From NCBI GenBank assembly GCA_002482765.1, contig DLGP01000014.1:1-25049 (forward strand): a stretch of DNA of 25,049 bases. Direction: 5' to 3'. The notes beneath the pieces are model-generated. The model made no database searches. It was not told the origin of the DNA and saw nothing but the letters and a program-made list of their open reading frames with translations. How positions within the stretch are numbered: the first letter of the stretch is position 1; every line of letters begins with the position of its first letter. A program made the translations under genes and the position numbers. The stretch is from Alphaproteobacteria bacterium UBA7691. GTDB lineage: Bacteria; Pseudomonadota; Alphaproteobacteria; Ferrovibrionales; Ferrovibrionaceae. Of this stretch, positions 1-7,617 are shown in pieces.

Positions 1-671
1 CTGCCTTGCTGGTGCGGCGGCCGCCGGCCTTGCAGGATCAGGCAGCGCAGGCGGAAGCAGCCGCAGCGCCAGAACTGACATTGGGCCAGGCCTTGCGCTC
101 GCCGCCCTTTATCCTGCTGCTGCTGACCAATTTCTTCTGCTGTGCCACCCATGCCGGGCCGATTTTCCACACGGTCAGCTATGCGCTGAGCTGCGGCATT
201 CCGTTGCTCGCCGCCGTGTCGATCTACAGTATCGAAGGGCTGGCCGGCCTGGCCGGGCGCATCGGCTTTGGCCTGCTCGGGGATCGTTTCGGCGCCCGCC
301 CGGTACTGGCTGCCGGGCTGCTGGTGCAGGCTTTTGCCGCGCTGGCCTTCATCTTCGCCCGCGAACTTGGCAGCTTCTATGCCGTGGCGGCCTTGTTTGG
401 TTTTGTCTATGCCGGCGTGATGCCGCTTTACGCCGCCATCGCGCGTGAGAATTTTCCGCTGCACATGATGGGTACGGTGATCGGCGGCATCGCCATGGCC
501 GGCAGCCTTGGTATGGCGTTGGGGCCGCTGCTGGGCGGCCTGATCTTTGATAGCCTGGGCAGCTATACTTGGCTCTATGCCAGCGCCTGGGCGCTTGGCA
601 TTGCCGCCTTCATCGTGGCGATGAATTTCCGGCCCACAGCCAAGGCGCCGCCTGCGCCGGTTGCGGCGTGA
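1..671 (+). CDS. MFS transporter, C-terminal part (5' end outside the window)
   Basis: The reading frame is open from the left edge, so the N-terminal half lies outside the window. The visible part of about 222 residues has roughly six hydrophobic helices, as expected for the second half of a 12-helix major facilitator. The segment GRIGFGLLGDRFGARPV matches the MFS loop signature (G-R-x-G-x-L-x-D-R-x-G-x-R) that follows a helix of the C-terminal bundle. The tail after the last helix is short and Pro/Ala-rich (PTAKAPPAPVAA). Such proteins move small solutes across the inner membrane; the substrate cannot be told from this fragment. The next gene, purT, starts 108 bp downstream and is probably unrelated. 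Confidence 0.85.
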   Translation, partial: ALLVRRPPALQDQAAQAEAAAAPELTLGQALRSPPFILLLLTNFFCCATHAGPIFHTVSYALSCGIPLLAAVSIYSIEGLAGLAGRIGFGLLGDRFGARPVLAAGLLVQAFAALAFIFARELGSFYAVAALFGFVYAGVMPLYAAIARENFPLHMMGTVIGGIAMAGSLGMALGPLLGGLIFDSLGSYTWLYASAWALGIAAFIVAMNFRPTAKAPPAPVAA

Positions 672-779
672 TCGGCAGACGCTGAAATTCTTGTTCGATC
701 CGGCGCTGGCGAAGTGGGCGGGGCTGGGCTATTTCTTGCGCCGCAAATCAACAGTTTCTGGCGATTTCGGGAGCATGCC

Positions 780-1961
780 ATGACCCCCACTGCGAAAATC
801 CTGCTGCTCGGTTCGGGAGAGCTGGGGCGCGAATTTGTCATTTCCGCCAAGCGGCTTGGCGCCCATGTCATTGCCTGCGATGCCTATGCCGGCGCGCCGG
901 CGATGCAGGTGGCGGATCAGTTCGAAGTGTTTTCGATGCTGGATGGCGCCGCGCTTGGTGCCGCTATCGACAAGCACCAGCCGGATTTCATCGTGCCCGA
1001 GGTGGAGGCGATCCGCACCGAGGTTTTGAAGGAATATGAGGATAAGGGCAGCAACGTGGTGCCCTCGGCGCGCGCCACGCTGATGACCATGAACCGCGAT
1101 CGTATCCGCGAAGTGGCGGCCAGCGAACTCGGCCTGCCAACCTCAACTTATCTTTATGCCGAAAGCCTGGAGGAGATGCGTGCGGCGGTGGCCAAGGTGG
1201 GTTTGCCCTGTGTGGTCAAGCCGGTGATGTCGTCATCCGGCAAGGGCCAGAGCACGGTGAAGGATGCCGCCGGCATCGATAAGGCATGGGATTATGCTGT
1301 GGCCGGCATGCGCGGCGACCGCAAGCGTGTCATCGTCGAAGCCTTCATCGATTTTGACTACGAAATCACCCTGCTCACCATCCGCACCCGCCAGGGTGTG
1401 CTCTTCTGCCCGCCGATTGGTCATCGCCAGGAGCGCGGTGATTACCAGGAAAGCTGGCAGCCGACGCCGATGTCGACCGCAGCCATTTCTGAAGCGCAGC
1501 GCCAGGCCCAGGCGGTGGTGGATAATCTCGGCGGCTATGGCCTGTTCGGCGTTGAATTCTTCATCAAGGACGATGCGGTGATCTTCTCCGAATTGTCGCC
1601 GCGCCCGCATGATACCGGCATGGTGACGCTGATCTCGCAGAACCTGACCGAGTTTGACCTGCATGCCCGCGCCATCCTCGGCCTGCCGATCCCCAGCATC
1701 ACCCAGCATGGCCCCAGCGCCTCGGCGGTGATCCTGGCGGATCGTGATGCCAGCGATTTTGCCATCACCGGCCTGGCCGATGCGCTGCAAGCGCCGGCAG
1801 CCGGCACCGATATCGACCTGCGCATTTTCAGCAAGCCGACCACACGGCCCTATCGCCGCATGGGCGTGGCGCTGGCGCTGGTCCGCGATGGTGATGTGGA
1901 TCAGGCACGTGCGGCGGCGCGTGCGGCGGCGGCCAAGGTGAAGATTGTGTATCATGGTTAA
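780..1961 (+). CDS. purT: formate-dependent phosphoribosylglycinamide formyltransferase (GAR transformylase 2)
   Basis: PurT makes formyl-GAR from GAR, formate and ATP, the third step of purine synthesis, without tetrahydrofolate. The 393-residue product matches the usual family length of about 390. It begins MTPTAKILLLGSGELGREF, the typical PurT N-terminal nucleotide-fold start. The ATP-grasp core follows, with KPVMSSSGKGQS as the ATP-binding loop, IVEAFIDFDYEITLLTIR, and the metal-site region FSELSPRPHDTGMVTL. The ATG at 780 is preferred over an upstream in-frame GTG because it aligns with family starts and has GGGAG six bases upstream. The C-terminus (ALALVRDGDVDQARAAA) is also typical. 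The N-formylglutamate amidohydrolase-like gene follows after 15 bp, so the two are probably co-transcribed. Confidence 0.96.
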   Translation: MTPTAKILLLGSGELGREFVISAKRLGAHVIACDAYAGAPAMQVADQFEVFSMLDGAALGAAIDKHQPDFIVPEVEAIRTEVLKEYEDKGSNVVPSARATLMTMNRDRIREVAASELGLPTSTYLYAESLEEMRAAVAKVGLPCVVKPVMSSSGKGQSTVKDAAGIDKAWDYAVAGMRGDRKRVIVEAFIDFDYEITLLTIRTRQGVLFCPPIGHRQERGDYQESWQPTPMSTAAISEAQRQAQAVVDNLGGYGLFGVEFFIKDDAVIFSELSPRPHDTGMVTLISQNLTEFDLHARAILGLPIPSITQHGPSASAVILADRDASDFAITGLADALQAPAAGTDIDLRIFSKPTTRPYRRMGVALALVRDGDVDQARAAARAAAAKVKIVYHG

Positions 1962-1976
1962 GTTAGCGTGCTGGGC

Positions 1977-2753
1977 ATGACCACCAGCCTGCTTGGGCCG
2001 GATGAACCGCCGGCCTGCCAGAGCCATCGGCTGCAAGGCCGTTCGGCTTATTTCCTGGTCTGCGATCATGGCGGCAACCGCTTGCCGCGCGCGCTGGGCA
2101 ATCTTGGCCTGCCGCCGGCCGAACTGGAGCGTCATATCGCCTGGGATATCGGCGCCGCAGGGCTGGCGCATGGCCTGGCCGACATGCTGGATGCCGCCCT
2201 GATCGAGCAGACCTATTCGCGGCTGGTGATTGATTGCAATCGCCCGCCCGGCGTGCCGTCTTCGATCCCGGAACTGAGCGAAGCAACTAGCATTCCAGGC
2301 AATCAACGGCTCGGCGCCGCTGATGCAGAGGCGCGCCGGGTGGCGATTTTTGCGCCTTATCATGAGTGTATCGAGGCCGAACTCGATGCGCGCAGCACGG
2401 CCGGCCGGCGGACAATTCTGGTTTCCGTGCACAGCTTCACGCCGGTTTATGCCGGTGTGGCGCGGCCATGGCATGCCGGCCTGCTGTATAATCGCGATGC
2501 CCGGCTGGGCCGGATCTTGTTTGATCTGCTACAGGCGGAAGGTGATCTGGTGGTGGGCGACAACCAGCCCTATTCGGTTGACGATGAAACCGACTACACC
2601 ATTCCGGTGCATGGCGAGCGGCGCGGCTTGCCGCATGTGGCGCTGGAAATCCGCCAGGATCTGCTGGCCGATGCGGCAGGGCAGGCGGCCTGGGCGGTGC
2701 GCTTGGCGCGATTGCTGCGCCAGGCCGAGATGATGCTTACAGGGTCTCGCTGA
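1977..2753 (+). CDS. N-formylglutamate amidohydrolase family protein
   Basis: The 258-residue protein has the FGase family pattern: CDHGGNRLPRALGNLGL near the N-terminus, HIAWDIGAAGLA, DCNRPPG, and the core VSVHSFTP with ALEIRQDLL near the C-terminus. The His/Asp residues in these motifs are the likely zinc and catalytic residues. It belongs to the predicted amidohydrolase branch (COG3931 type) rather than to a histidine-utilisation cluster, as no hut genes are nearby, so the natural substrate is uncertain. The start could be GTG at 1968 or ATG at 1977. Neither has a strong ribosome-binding site, and ATG was chosen. It lies 15 bp after purT. Its last 17 bp overlap the 3' end of the convergent transglutaminase-like gene. 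Confidence 0.85.
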   Translation: MTTSLLGPDEPPACQSHRLQGRSAYFLVCDHGGNRLPRALGNLGLPPAELERHIAWDIGAAGLAHGLADMLDAALIEQTYSRLVIDCNRPPGVPSSIPELSEATSIPGNQRLGAADAEARRVAIFAPYHECIEAELDARSTAGRRTILVSVHSFTPVYAGVARPWHAGLLYNRDARLGRILFDLLQAEGDLVVGDNQPYSVDDETDYTIPVHGERRGLPHVALEIRQDLLADAAGQAAWAVRLARLLRQAEMMLTGSR

Positions 2754-3552
2754 TCTCTTCGCAATCTACTTCGAAATTGACCAGGGTGTTGGGGCCGAAA
2801 GTATTGCTGATGGCAACATCGCCGGCATCGCGGCCTCGCGCAATCAGCACCCGGCCGATGCGCGGCATGTTGTTGCGCGGATCGAAGGTATACCAGCGGC
2901 CGCCGAGATAGGCTTCGAACCAGCCGGCAAAATCCATCACGCCATACGGCGGCGGGATGCCGATATCGCTGAGATAGCCGGCACAATAGCGCGCCGGAAT
3001 ATTCATGCAGCGGCAGAATGCCACGGCAAGATGGGCGAAGTCGCGACACACGCCACGGCCATCCTGAAACACCTGTGAGGCGGTTTTGCTGGCCGAGGCA
3101 TGTTCATAGCCAAAGGTTATGTGGTTGTGAACATAGTCGCAGATTGCCTGCACCCGCGCCCAGCCCGGCGGTGTGCGTTCGAACAGCCGCCAGGCCGCAG
3201 CCGACAAATGATCCGTATCGCAATAACGGCTGCCGAGCAGGAAGACCAGAACCTCTTCCGGCAAATCCTCCACCCGGTGTTGCATCGCCCCCGGTGCCAC
3301 CTCGTCAGGCTCGCCGGTATCGCGCACCACGCCTGTGGCGGCGATGCGCGTGCGCCCCGGCGGTGCCGTCAGCCGGGTGCACCAATTGCCGAACTGATCG
3401 CGGTAGGCCGAAAGCGGCAGGCGCGGATCGGTGGTGATCAGATCGGGGATGACAATATCCGAAGCCCGCGTGTAATGGATGCTCAAGGTGAGAATCATCG
3501 GGGTGGGCTGCGGACATTCATAGGTCAGCCGATAACCGACGCGAAGCTGCAT
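2737..3552 (-). CDS. transglutaminase-like domain protein, His position of the triad not conserved
   Basis: This 271-residue protein has an N-terminal beta-rich region followed by a transglutaminase-like core. The nucleophile region is DGRGVCRDFAHLA with Cys169, and GGRWYTFDPRN carries Asp224. Where the classical core has His-Ala-Trp, this protein reads Phe-Ala-Gly-Trp (residues 208-211), so the usual histidine is absent. Bacterial members of this superfamily are often cysteine proteases or of unknown function. The start was set at the ATG at 3552, with AGGAGCC upstream in the same orientation; a longer open frame runs back over the neighbouring gene. It follows the other transglutaminase-like gene by 34 bp and is probably in the same operon. 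Confidence 0.87.
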   Translation of the reverse strand: MQLRVGYRLTYECPQPTPMILTLSIHYTRASDIVIPDLITTDPRLPLSAYRDQFGNWCTRLTAPPGRTRIAATGVVRDTGEPDEVAPGAMQHRVEDLPEEVLVFLLGSRYCDTDHLSAAAWRLFERTPPGWARVQAICDYVHNHITFGYEHASASKTASQVFQDGRGVCRDFAHLAVAFCRCMNIPARYCAGYLSDIGIPPPYGVMDFAGWFEAYLGGRWYTFDPRNNMPRIGRVLIARGRDAGDVAISNTFGPNTLVNFEVDCEEISETL

Positions 3553-3586
3553 GTTAGGCTCCTTGTGGGCAGGCATCCGGCTCGCT

Positions 3587-4573
3587 TTAAAAGCTGGCCT
3601 GGAATGCCGTGCCTTGCTGTTGCAATGGATAGGCTGTGGTCTGTTCAAGTACGCTGACGGCAACATCCATATCGAGGAAGGCAGCGGGCCGGCCGTAAAA
3701 ACTGCCCCAGAGCGGCAGCACCTGGGCATGATCCCAGGCCACCGCCACGCGGATCAGATTGCGGTTGCCGACGATCTTGTTGGTCGGATCAAAATCCACC
3801 CAGCCGGCACCCGGCAGGTAGACTTGCAGCCAGGCATGGGTGGCGCCGCCGCCAACGATCAGGTCCGGGCCGGCATCCGGCACAAAGATATAACCGCTGA
3901 CAAAGCGCGCCGCGAAGCCAAGCGCGCGCACCGTCTCGATCATCAGCAAGGCGAAGTCGCGGCAGGTGCCTTGGCGCCGTGCCAGGGTTTCATCCGGATT
4001 CTGCACGCCGCGTTCGGCACGCCGCTGATAGCCAAAATTCTCATTGATCGACAATGTTATGGCGCGCAGCAACGCCATGGTCTGCACCGAGCCGAAGCTG
4101 GGCAGGAAGGCTTTGGCCCATTGCTGCAAGGCGGCGCTTGGATAACGCTGCTGCAAGCTTTGGGCGAGGTCGGCATATTCCTCGTCGGCATAATAGAATG
4201 GATAGGATGCCGCCTCGGCGGTCAGCCGGTAATCCGGGTTCACGGCTTCGATATGTTCAATCGTCACCGTGCTGTCGAAGCGCAATTCGGTGGTGAAGCC
4301 GCGAAATGTCGCCACCGCCACTGAATTGTCGAACACATCATGCAGCCAGAACAGATCAACCGGATGCGGCTGAATCTCCAGGCTGGTTTGCAGCAGCCGC
4401 AGATCATGGCTTTCGCGCGGCCGGAACATCACCCGATGCTCGCCAAGCTGCACCGGCTCGGAATAGCGGTATGTGGTGGCGTGCCTGACCGTGAGCAGGC
4501 GCTTTGGTATTGTCTGGCCGTTGCGGTTGATCAAGGCCAGTACGATCTCCAGCGATATGTCATGAAACTGCAT
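3587..4573 (-). CDS. transglutaminase family protein with N-terminal bacterial transglutaminase-like domain
   Basis: The 328-residue protein combines an N-terminal domain of the Bact_transglu_N type (about residues 25-110: RHATTYRYSEPVQLGEHRVMFRPR, then LFWLHDVFDNSVA) with a transglutaminase-like core. The catalytic triad is intact: Cys204 in RQGTCRDFALL, His246 in ATHAWLQVYLP, and Asp262 in GWVDFDPTNK. The ATG at 4573 has no clear ribosome-binding site. Family members usually begin near RLLTVRHAT (residue 25), so about 20 residues may be untranslated or the start may be a non-ATG codon. It is the first gene of a two-gene minus-strand unit with the 271-residue paralogue. The ATP-grasp and alpha-E genes that often accompany such pairs are not here. 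Confidence 0.9.
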   Translation of the reverse strand: MQFHDISLEIVLALINRNGQTIPKRLLTVRHATTYRYSEPVQLGEHRVMFRPRESHDLRLLQTSLEIQPHPVDLFWLHDVFDNSVAVATFRGFTTELRFDSTVTIEHIEAVNPDYRLTAEAASYPFYYADEEYADLAQSLQQRYPSAALQQWAKAFLPSFGSVQTMALLRAITLSINENFGYQRRAERGVQNPDETLARRQGTCRDFALLMIETVRALGFAARFVSGYIFVPDAGPDLIVGGGATHAWLQVYLPGAGWVDFDPTNKIVGNRNLIRVAVAWDHAQVLPLWGSFYGRPAAFLDMDVAVSVLEQTTAYPLQQQGTAFQASF

Positions 4574-4661
4574 TCTATCAGGTAAATGCCGGTCAAACCA
4601 GCATGGTTGCGATTTCGTGTCACAAACCCGGCCGCCGCTTCGTCTTGGATTTTACGGATCA

Positions 4662-4681
4662 AGCGCAGGATGGCCTGCGCT
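4662..4681. repeat. 8-bp inverted repeat in the leader of the NmrA-like gene
   Basis: AGCGCAGG and CCTGCGCT form perfect 8-bp arms around the four bases ATGG. The element lies 26 bp before the start codon at 4708, inside the 134-bp gap between divergent genes. It could be a leader hairpin or a dyad operator; nothing in the sequence decides between them. Confidence 0.4.
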
Positions 4682-4707
4682 GCGATAGACAACGTGAGGA
4701 ATGGATT

Positions 4708-5451
4708 ATGAAAGTGGTTGTGATTGGTGGCACCGGCCTGATCGGTGCCAAGCTGGTTGGTCTGTTGCAGCAGGCCGGGCATGTGGTTGTGGCGGCATCG
4801 CCGTCGCGCGGCGTTGATGCAGTGAGCGGCCAGGGGTTGGCGCAGGCTCTGGCGCAGGCCGAGGTGGTAGTGGATGTGGCCAATGCGCCATCCTTTGAGG
4901 ATCAGCCGGTGCTGGATTTTTTCCGCAGCGCCACGCGCAACCTTCTGGCTGAGGCGGCACGGGCCGGTGTGCAACATTATGTGGCACTTTCTGTGGTGGG
5001 CACCGAGCGGCTGCTGGAAGGTGGCTATTTCCGCGCCAAGCTGGTGCAGGAAGAGCTGATTCAGGCGGCGGGCCTGCCGCACACCATCCTGCGCGCCACA
5101 CAATTCTATGAATTCCTGGCCAGCATTGCCGCTGCCAGTGTGGTGGAAGGCGTAGCGCGTTTGTCGCCGGCGGCGTTTCAGCCGGTCGCTGCCAGCGATG
5201 TGTCTGCGGCCCTGGCAGATATTGTGAATGGCCGGCAGGCCCTGGGGCTGATTGAACTAGGCGGCCCGGAGCGGCGCCCGATGGTTGATCTGGTGCAGGA
5301 ATATCTCACTGCCCAGGGTGATTCGCGCCCGGTGGTCAGCGATCCGGCGGCGCGCTATTTCGGCATCGCGCTGAATGATGCTTCATTGGTGCCGGATATG
5401 GGCGCCAGGCTCGGGCCGACCCACTTTGCCGATTGGCTGCGCAGCCACTGA
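4708..5451 (+). CDS. NAD(P)H-binding NmrA-type atypical short-chain dehydrogenase
   Basis: The 247-residue protein opens with MKVVVIGGTGLIGAKLVGLL, a Rossmann fold with the GGTGLIG dinucleotide-binding loop at residues 7-13. This places it in the NmrA/COG0702 branch of atypical SDR proteins. These act as NAD(P)-dependent reductases or as redox-sensing regulators, often without the Tyr-x-x-x-Lys pair. Other recognisable parts are the VDVANAPSFED segment, the HYVALSVVGTERL strand and the LRATQFYEF segment. The ATG at 4708 is chosen because GTGAGGA lies seven bases upstream; the frame stays open about 100 bp further back without a ribosome-binding site. It is divergent from the transglutaminase pair. 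The substrate is not predictable. Confidence 0.88.
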   Translation: MKVVVIGGTGLIGAKLVGLLQQAGHVVVAASPSRGVDAVSGQGLAQALAQAEVVVDVANAPSFEDQPVLDFFRSATRNLLAEAARAGVQHYVALSVVGTERLLEGGYFRAKLVQEELIQAAGLPHTILRATQFYEFLASIAAASVVEGVARLSPAAFQPVAASDVSAALADIVNGRQALGLIELGGPERRPMVDLVQEYLTAQGDSRPVVSDPAARYFGIALNDASLVPDMGARLGPTHFADWLRSH

Positions 5452-5462
5452 CGCGCTATGCG

Positions 5463-5491
5463 TTGACGCCCGCTCCGGCTTGGCTTTTATA
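5463..5491 (+). promoter_or_regulatory. candidate sigma70 promoter of the YffB/ArsC-like gene
   Basis: TTGACG at 5463-5468 and TTTATA at 5486-5491 are separated by 17 bp. They lie in the 64-bp gap before the ArsC-like gene, which is AT-enriched compared with its surroundings. The match is by eye to the consensus boxes. Confidence 0.4.
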
Positions 5492-5514
5492 AGCTCAGGT
5501 TCAAGGAGCGGGCG
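5467..5514. repeat. 10-bp perfect inverted repeat pairing with the ribosome-binding site
   Basis: CGCCCGCTCC at 5467-5476 is the exact reverse complement of GGAGCGGGCG at 5505-5514. The right arm contains the GGAG of the ribosome-binding site of the gene starting at 5516. A transcript reading through from the upstream gene would therefore fold the ribosome-binding site into a stem. One starting at the candidate promoter in the gap would lack the left arm. Confidence 0.55.
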
Positions 5515-5515
5515 C

Positions 5516-5872
5516 ATGAGCATCACCATCTACGGCATCAAGAATTGCGACACCATGAAAAAGGCCTTCAGCTGGCTGGATGGCCAGGGTGTGGCCTATG
5601 CCTTTCATGATTACAAGGCCAAGGGCATTGATCGCGCCAGCCTGGAGGCATGGTGCCGGGCCTTGGGCTGGGACAAGGTGCTGAACCGCGCCGGCACCAC
5701 TTTCCGCAAGCTGCCAGAGGCGGAGCGGGAAGGGCTGGATCAGGCCAGGGCCATCACGCTGATGCTGGCCCAGCCCAGCATGATCAAGCGGCCGATGCTC
5801 GATCTGGGCGATGGCAAGTATCTGCTTGGCTTCAAGCCGGAGCTTTATGCCGGGGCCGGGCTGGGCCGATAG
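5516..5872 (+). CDS. ArsC/Spx family thioredoxin-fold protein (YffB type)
   Basis: The 118-residue product begins MSITIYGIKNCDTMKKAFSWL. This is the arsenate-reductase-like fold with a single redox cysteine (Cys11) and no second cysteine three residues on, as in YffB-type members. The conserved MIKRPMLD segment (Arg92) sits where ArsC-family proteins bind the oxyanion or glutathione. YffB-type proteins are thought to be glutathione-dependent thiol reductases, and arsenate reduction is not established. No ars genes are nearby, so an arsenic-resistance role is not supported. The ATG at 5516 has AAGGAG at 5503-5508. It may have its own promoter in the preceding gap. Confidence 0.9.
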   Translation: MSITIYGIKNCDTMKKAFSWLDGQGVAYAFHDYKAKGIDRASLEAWCRALGWDKVLNRAGTTFRKLPEAEREGLDQARAITLMLAQPSMIKRPMLDLGDGKYLLGFKPELYAGAGLGR

Positions 5873-5878
5873 CGGCGC

Positions 5879-6451
5879 TTATTGCCGTTTGGTGATTGCT
5901 TCGGCGACGGTGGTGAGAATCTCGCGCGAGAGTTCCTCATCTTCGGCGATGCGGGCCAGCACCAGCGCCCCCACCATGGCGCTGTAGGCATGGATGCCCT
6001 GTTTGCGCCGCGCGGCGGCGGTGTTGCCGCCGATCTGGTCGCCGAGCATATCGAAAAAGCCGCGCAAAGTATCAGTGAGCCGGCGGCGCAGGCTTTTCGG
6101 CTGACGGCCAAGTTCGGATGCCAGGGCGGCAAAGCCGCAGCCGGCGCCGGGGCCATCGCGATGTGCCGGGCGCAGATAGGCCTGCACCACAGCGCCGAGC
6201 GGATCTTCCGGATGGCGCGCCGCGCGCTCATGCCAGCGCTGCAATGATTGTTCCAGCGTTGTTGCCACAGCCTCGGCCATCAATTCATCCTTGGACCCGA
6301 ACTGGCCGTAGAAACCGCCATGGGTCAGCCCGGCCTCGCGCATCAGGTCGGCAATGCCGATGCCGTCAAAGCCGCGCTCGCGGAATAGCCGCGCTGCTGT
6401 AGCCACCACGCGCTGCCGGTTTTCCGCCGCCTGTTCCCTGCTCACCCGCAT
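5879..6451 (-). CDS. TetR/AcrR family transcriptional regulator
   Basis: The 190-residue protein carries the TetR-type helix-turn-helix near its N-terminus: ARLFRERGFDGIGIADL, then REAGLTHGGFYGQFGSKDEL. The C-terminal ligand-binding domain resembles regulators whose members begin M-R-V-S-R-E-Q-A, a group often found beside reductase genes. The ATG at 6451 has GGAG about eight bases upstream; a longer open frame to 6496 lacks a ribosome-binding site and would cover the promoter. It is divergent from the aldo/keto reductase operon. The intergenic palindromes overlap both promoters, so it most likely represses itself and that operon until a small ligand binds. The inducer is unknown. Confidence 0.93.
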   Translation of the reverse strand: MRVSREQAAENRQRVVATAARLFRERGFDGIGIADLMREAGLTHGGFYGQFGSKDELMAEAVATTLEQSLQRWHERAARHPEDPLGAVVQAYLRPAHRDGPGAGCGFAALASELGRQPKSLRRRLTDTLRGFFDMLGDQIGGNTAAARRKQGIHAYSAMVGALVLARIAEDEELSREILTTVAEAITKRQ

Positions 6452-6477
6452 GATTGTTGCTCCGTTCAGAAAGTTGC

Positions 6478-6507
6478 TTGACATTATAAATGACATACAT
6501 CATTTAT
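6478..6507 (+). promoter_or_regulatory. sigma70-type promoter of the aldo/keto reductase operon
   Basis: TTGACA at 6478-6483 is a perfect -35 box. With 18 bp spacing, ATTTAT at 6502-6507 is the best -10 candidate, although it is a weak match. It overlaps the opposing TetR promoter almost base for base, so one bound repressor dimer could block both. Confidence 0.45.
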
Positions 6508-6512
6508 TTCAA
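6483..6512 (-). promoter_or_regulatory. sigma70-type promoter of the TetR gene
   Basis: Read on the minus strand, TTGAAA (6512-6507) and a perfect TATAAT (6488-6483) are separated by 18 bp. Transcription would begin near 6476, about 25 bases before the ATG at 6451. The dyad at 6486-6507 fills the space between the two boxes, which is a usual position for autorepression. Confidence 0.65.
6486..6507. promoter_or_regulatory. TetR-type operator, 8-bp arms
   Basis: ATAAATGA at 6486-6493 and TCATTTAT at 6500-6507 are perfect inverted arms around the six bases CATACA. The total of 22 bp and the position between opposing promoter boxes suit binding by the adjacent divergent TetR protein. That this protein binds here is inference. 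Confidence 0.6.
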
Positions 6513-6515
6513 TAC

Positions 6516-6529
6516 ATGATGATCATCAT
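6516..6529. promoter_or_regulatory. second palindrome, candidate auxiliary operator
   Basis: ATGATGATCATCAT is a perfect 14-bp palindrome. It lies just downstream of the predicted start of the reductase transcript and 8 bp after the 22-bp dyad. Both elements share the ATGA...TCAT half-sites, so the same repressor may bind both. Confidence 0.45.
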
Positions 6530-6547
6530 ATAAAAGGAGCGACTCCG

Positions 6548-7606
6548 ATGCGTTACAGGCTGTTTGGCCGCCATACCGGCCTGCGGGTTTCCGAACTGGC
6601 GCTTGGCACCGGCAATTTCGGCACCGGCTGGGGCCATGGCGCCGAGCGCGATGAGGCCAGGGCGGTGTTTGACGGCTATGCCGAAGCCGGCGGCAATTTC
6701 ATCGACACGGCGGATACCTATCAGGTCGGCCAGTCGGAAAGCCTGCTCGGTGATTTTCTCGCCGCCGACCGCGACTATTTTGTGCTGGCCACCAAATACA
6801 CCCTCGGCGCCGGCCCGAAGGCCGATCTGGCCCGCACCGGCAACAGCCGCAAGACCATGATCCGCGCGGTGGAAGACAGCCTGAAGCGGCTGCGCACGGA
6901 TCGCATCGATCTGCTGTGGACCCATATGGCCGATGGCATGACGCCGATGGAGGAAATCCTGCGCGGCTTTGACGATCTGGCCCGCGCCGGCAAGATCCTG
7001 CATGCCGGTCTCTCGAATTTCCCGGCCTGGCGCATCGCGCGCGGCGCGACTTTGGCCGAATTGCGCAACACATTGCCGATTGCCGGCATTCAGGTGGAAT
7101 ACAGCTTGGCCGAACGCAGCCCGGACCGCGAATTGCTACCGATGGCGGAAGCGCTTGGCCTTGGTGCCGCCTTGTGGTCGCCGCTGGGCGGCGGCTTCCT
7201 CACCGGCAAGTATCGCGCCGGCAAGGACGATAGCCGCCTGACCAAGCTGGGCATGCTGGTGCATACCGAAAAATCGGCGCGCGAAACAGCGTTGCTTGAT
7301 GCCGTGCTGGCGGTGGCCGATGAACTGGGCGCCACCCCCACCCATGTCGCCATTGCCTGGCTGCGCCACAAGGCGACGTTATCCAGCACCAGCCTGATCC
7401 CGATCCTGGGGCCGCGCAGCCGCGCCCAGCTTGATGGCACATTGGGCGGGCTGACCCTGGCGCTGAGTGCCGAGCAGGCGGCGCGGCTGGATGCCGCCAG
7501 TGCAATGCCGCTGGGTGTGCCGCATGTGCAGCTTGCCGAGTCACGCCCGCGACTGGCCGGTGGTGTGCTGGAGCAGATCGACCTGCCGCCGGTTCCGGTT
7601 GCCTGA
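6548..7606 (+). CDS. aldo/keto reductase
   Basis: The 352-residue protein has the aldo/keto reductase barrel pattern: GGNFIDTADTYQVGQSE with Asp53 and Tyr58, VLATKYTLG with Lys83, and IDLLWTHMADG with His126, giving the full catalytic tetrad. The C-terminal part contains IPILGPRSRAQLDGTLG, the NADP 2'-phosphate-binding region. It reduces carbonyls with NAD(P)H or oxidises alcohols in reverse; the substrate is not evident. AAGGAG at 6534-6539 is an ideal ribosome-binding site. It is the first gene of an operon with a thiolase (11-bp gap) and an MFS transporter (23-bp gap), divergent from a TetR regulator that probably represses it. Confidence 0.95.
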   Translation: MRYRLFGRHTGLRVSELALGTGNFGTGWGHGAERDEARAVFDGYAEAGGNFIDTADTYQVGQSESLLGDFLAADRDYFVLATKYTLGAGPKADLARTGNSRKTMIRAVEDSLKRLRTDRIDLLWTHMADGMTPMEEILRGFDDLARAGKILHAGLSNFPAWRIARGATLAELRNTLPIAGIQVEYSLAERSPDRELLPMAEALGLGAALWSPLGGGFLTGKYRAGKDDSRLTKLGMLVHTEKSARETALLDAVLAVADELGATPTHVAIAWLRHKATLSSTSLIPILGPRSRAQLDGTLGGLTLALSAEQAARLDAASAMPLGVPHVQLAESRPRLAGGVLEQIDLPPVPVA

Positions 7607-7617
7607 AGGAGAGCGTC

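Noticed and set aside
1233..2474. 413-codon open frame on the minus strand
   Set aside because: It is antisense to purT and the amidohydrolase-like gene, both of which have strong family motifs. Its translation is rich in Arg, His and Gln without any motif, as expected of the complement of GC-rich coding DNA.
5516..5872. Arsenic-resistance role for the ArsC-family gene
   Set aside because: It has the single-cysteine YffB pattern and no ars genes nearby.
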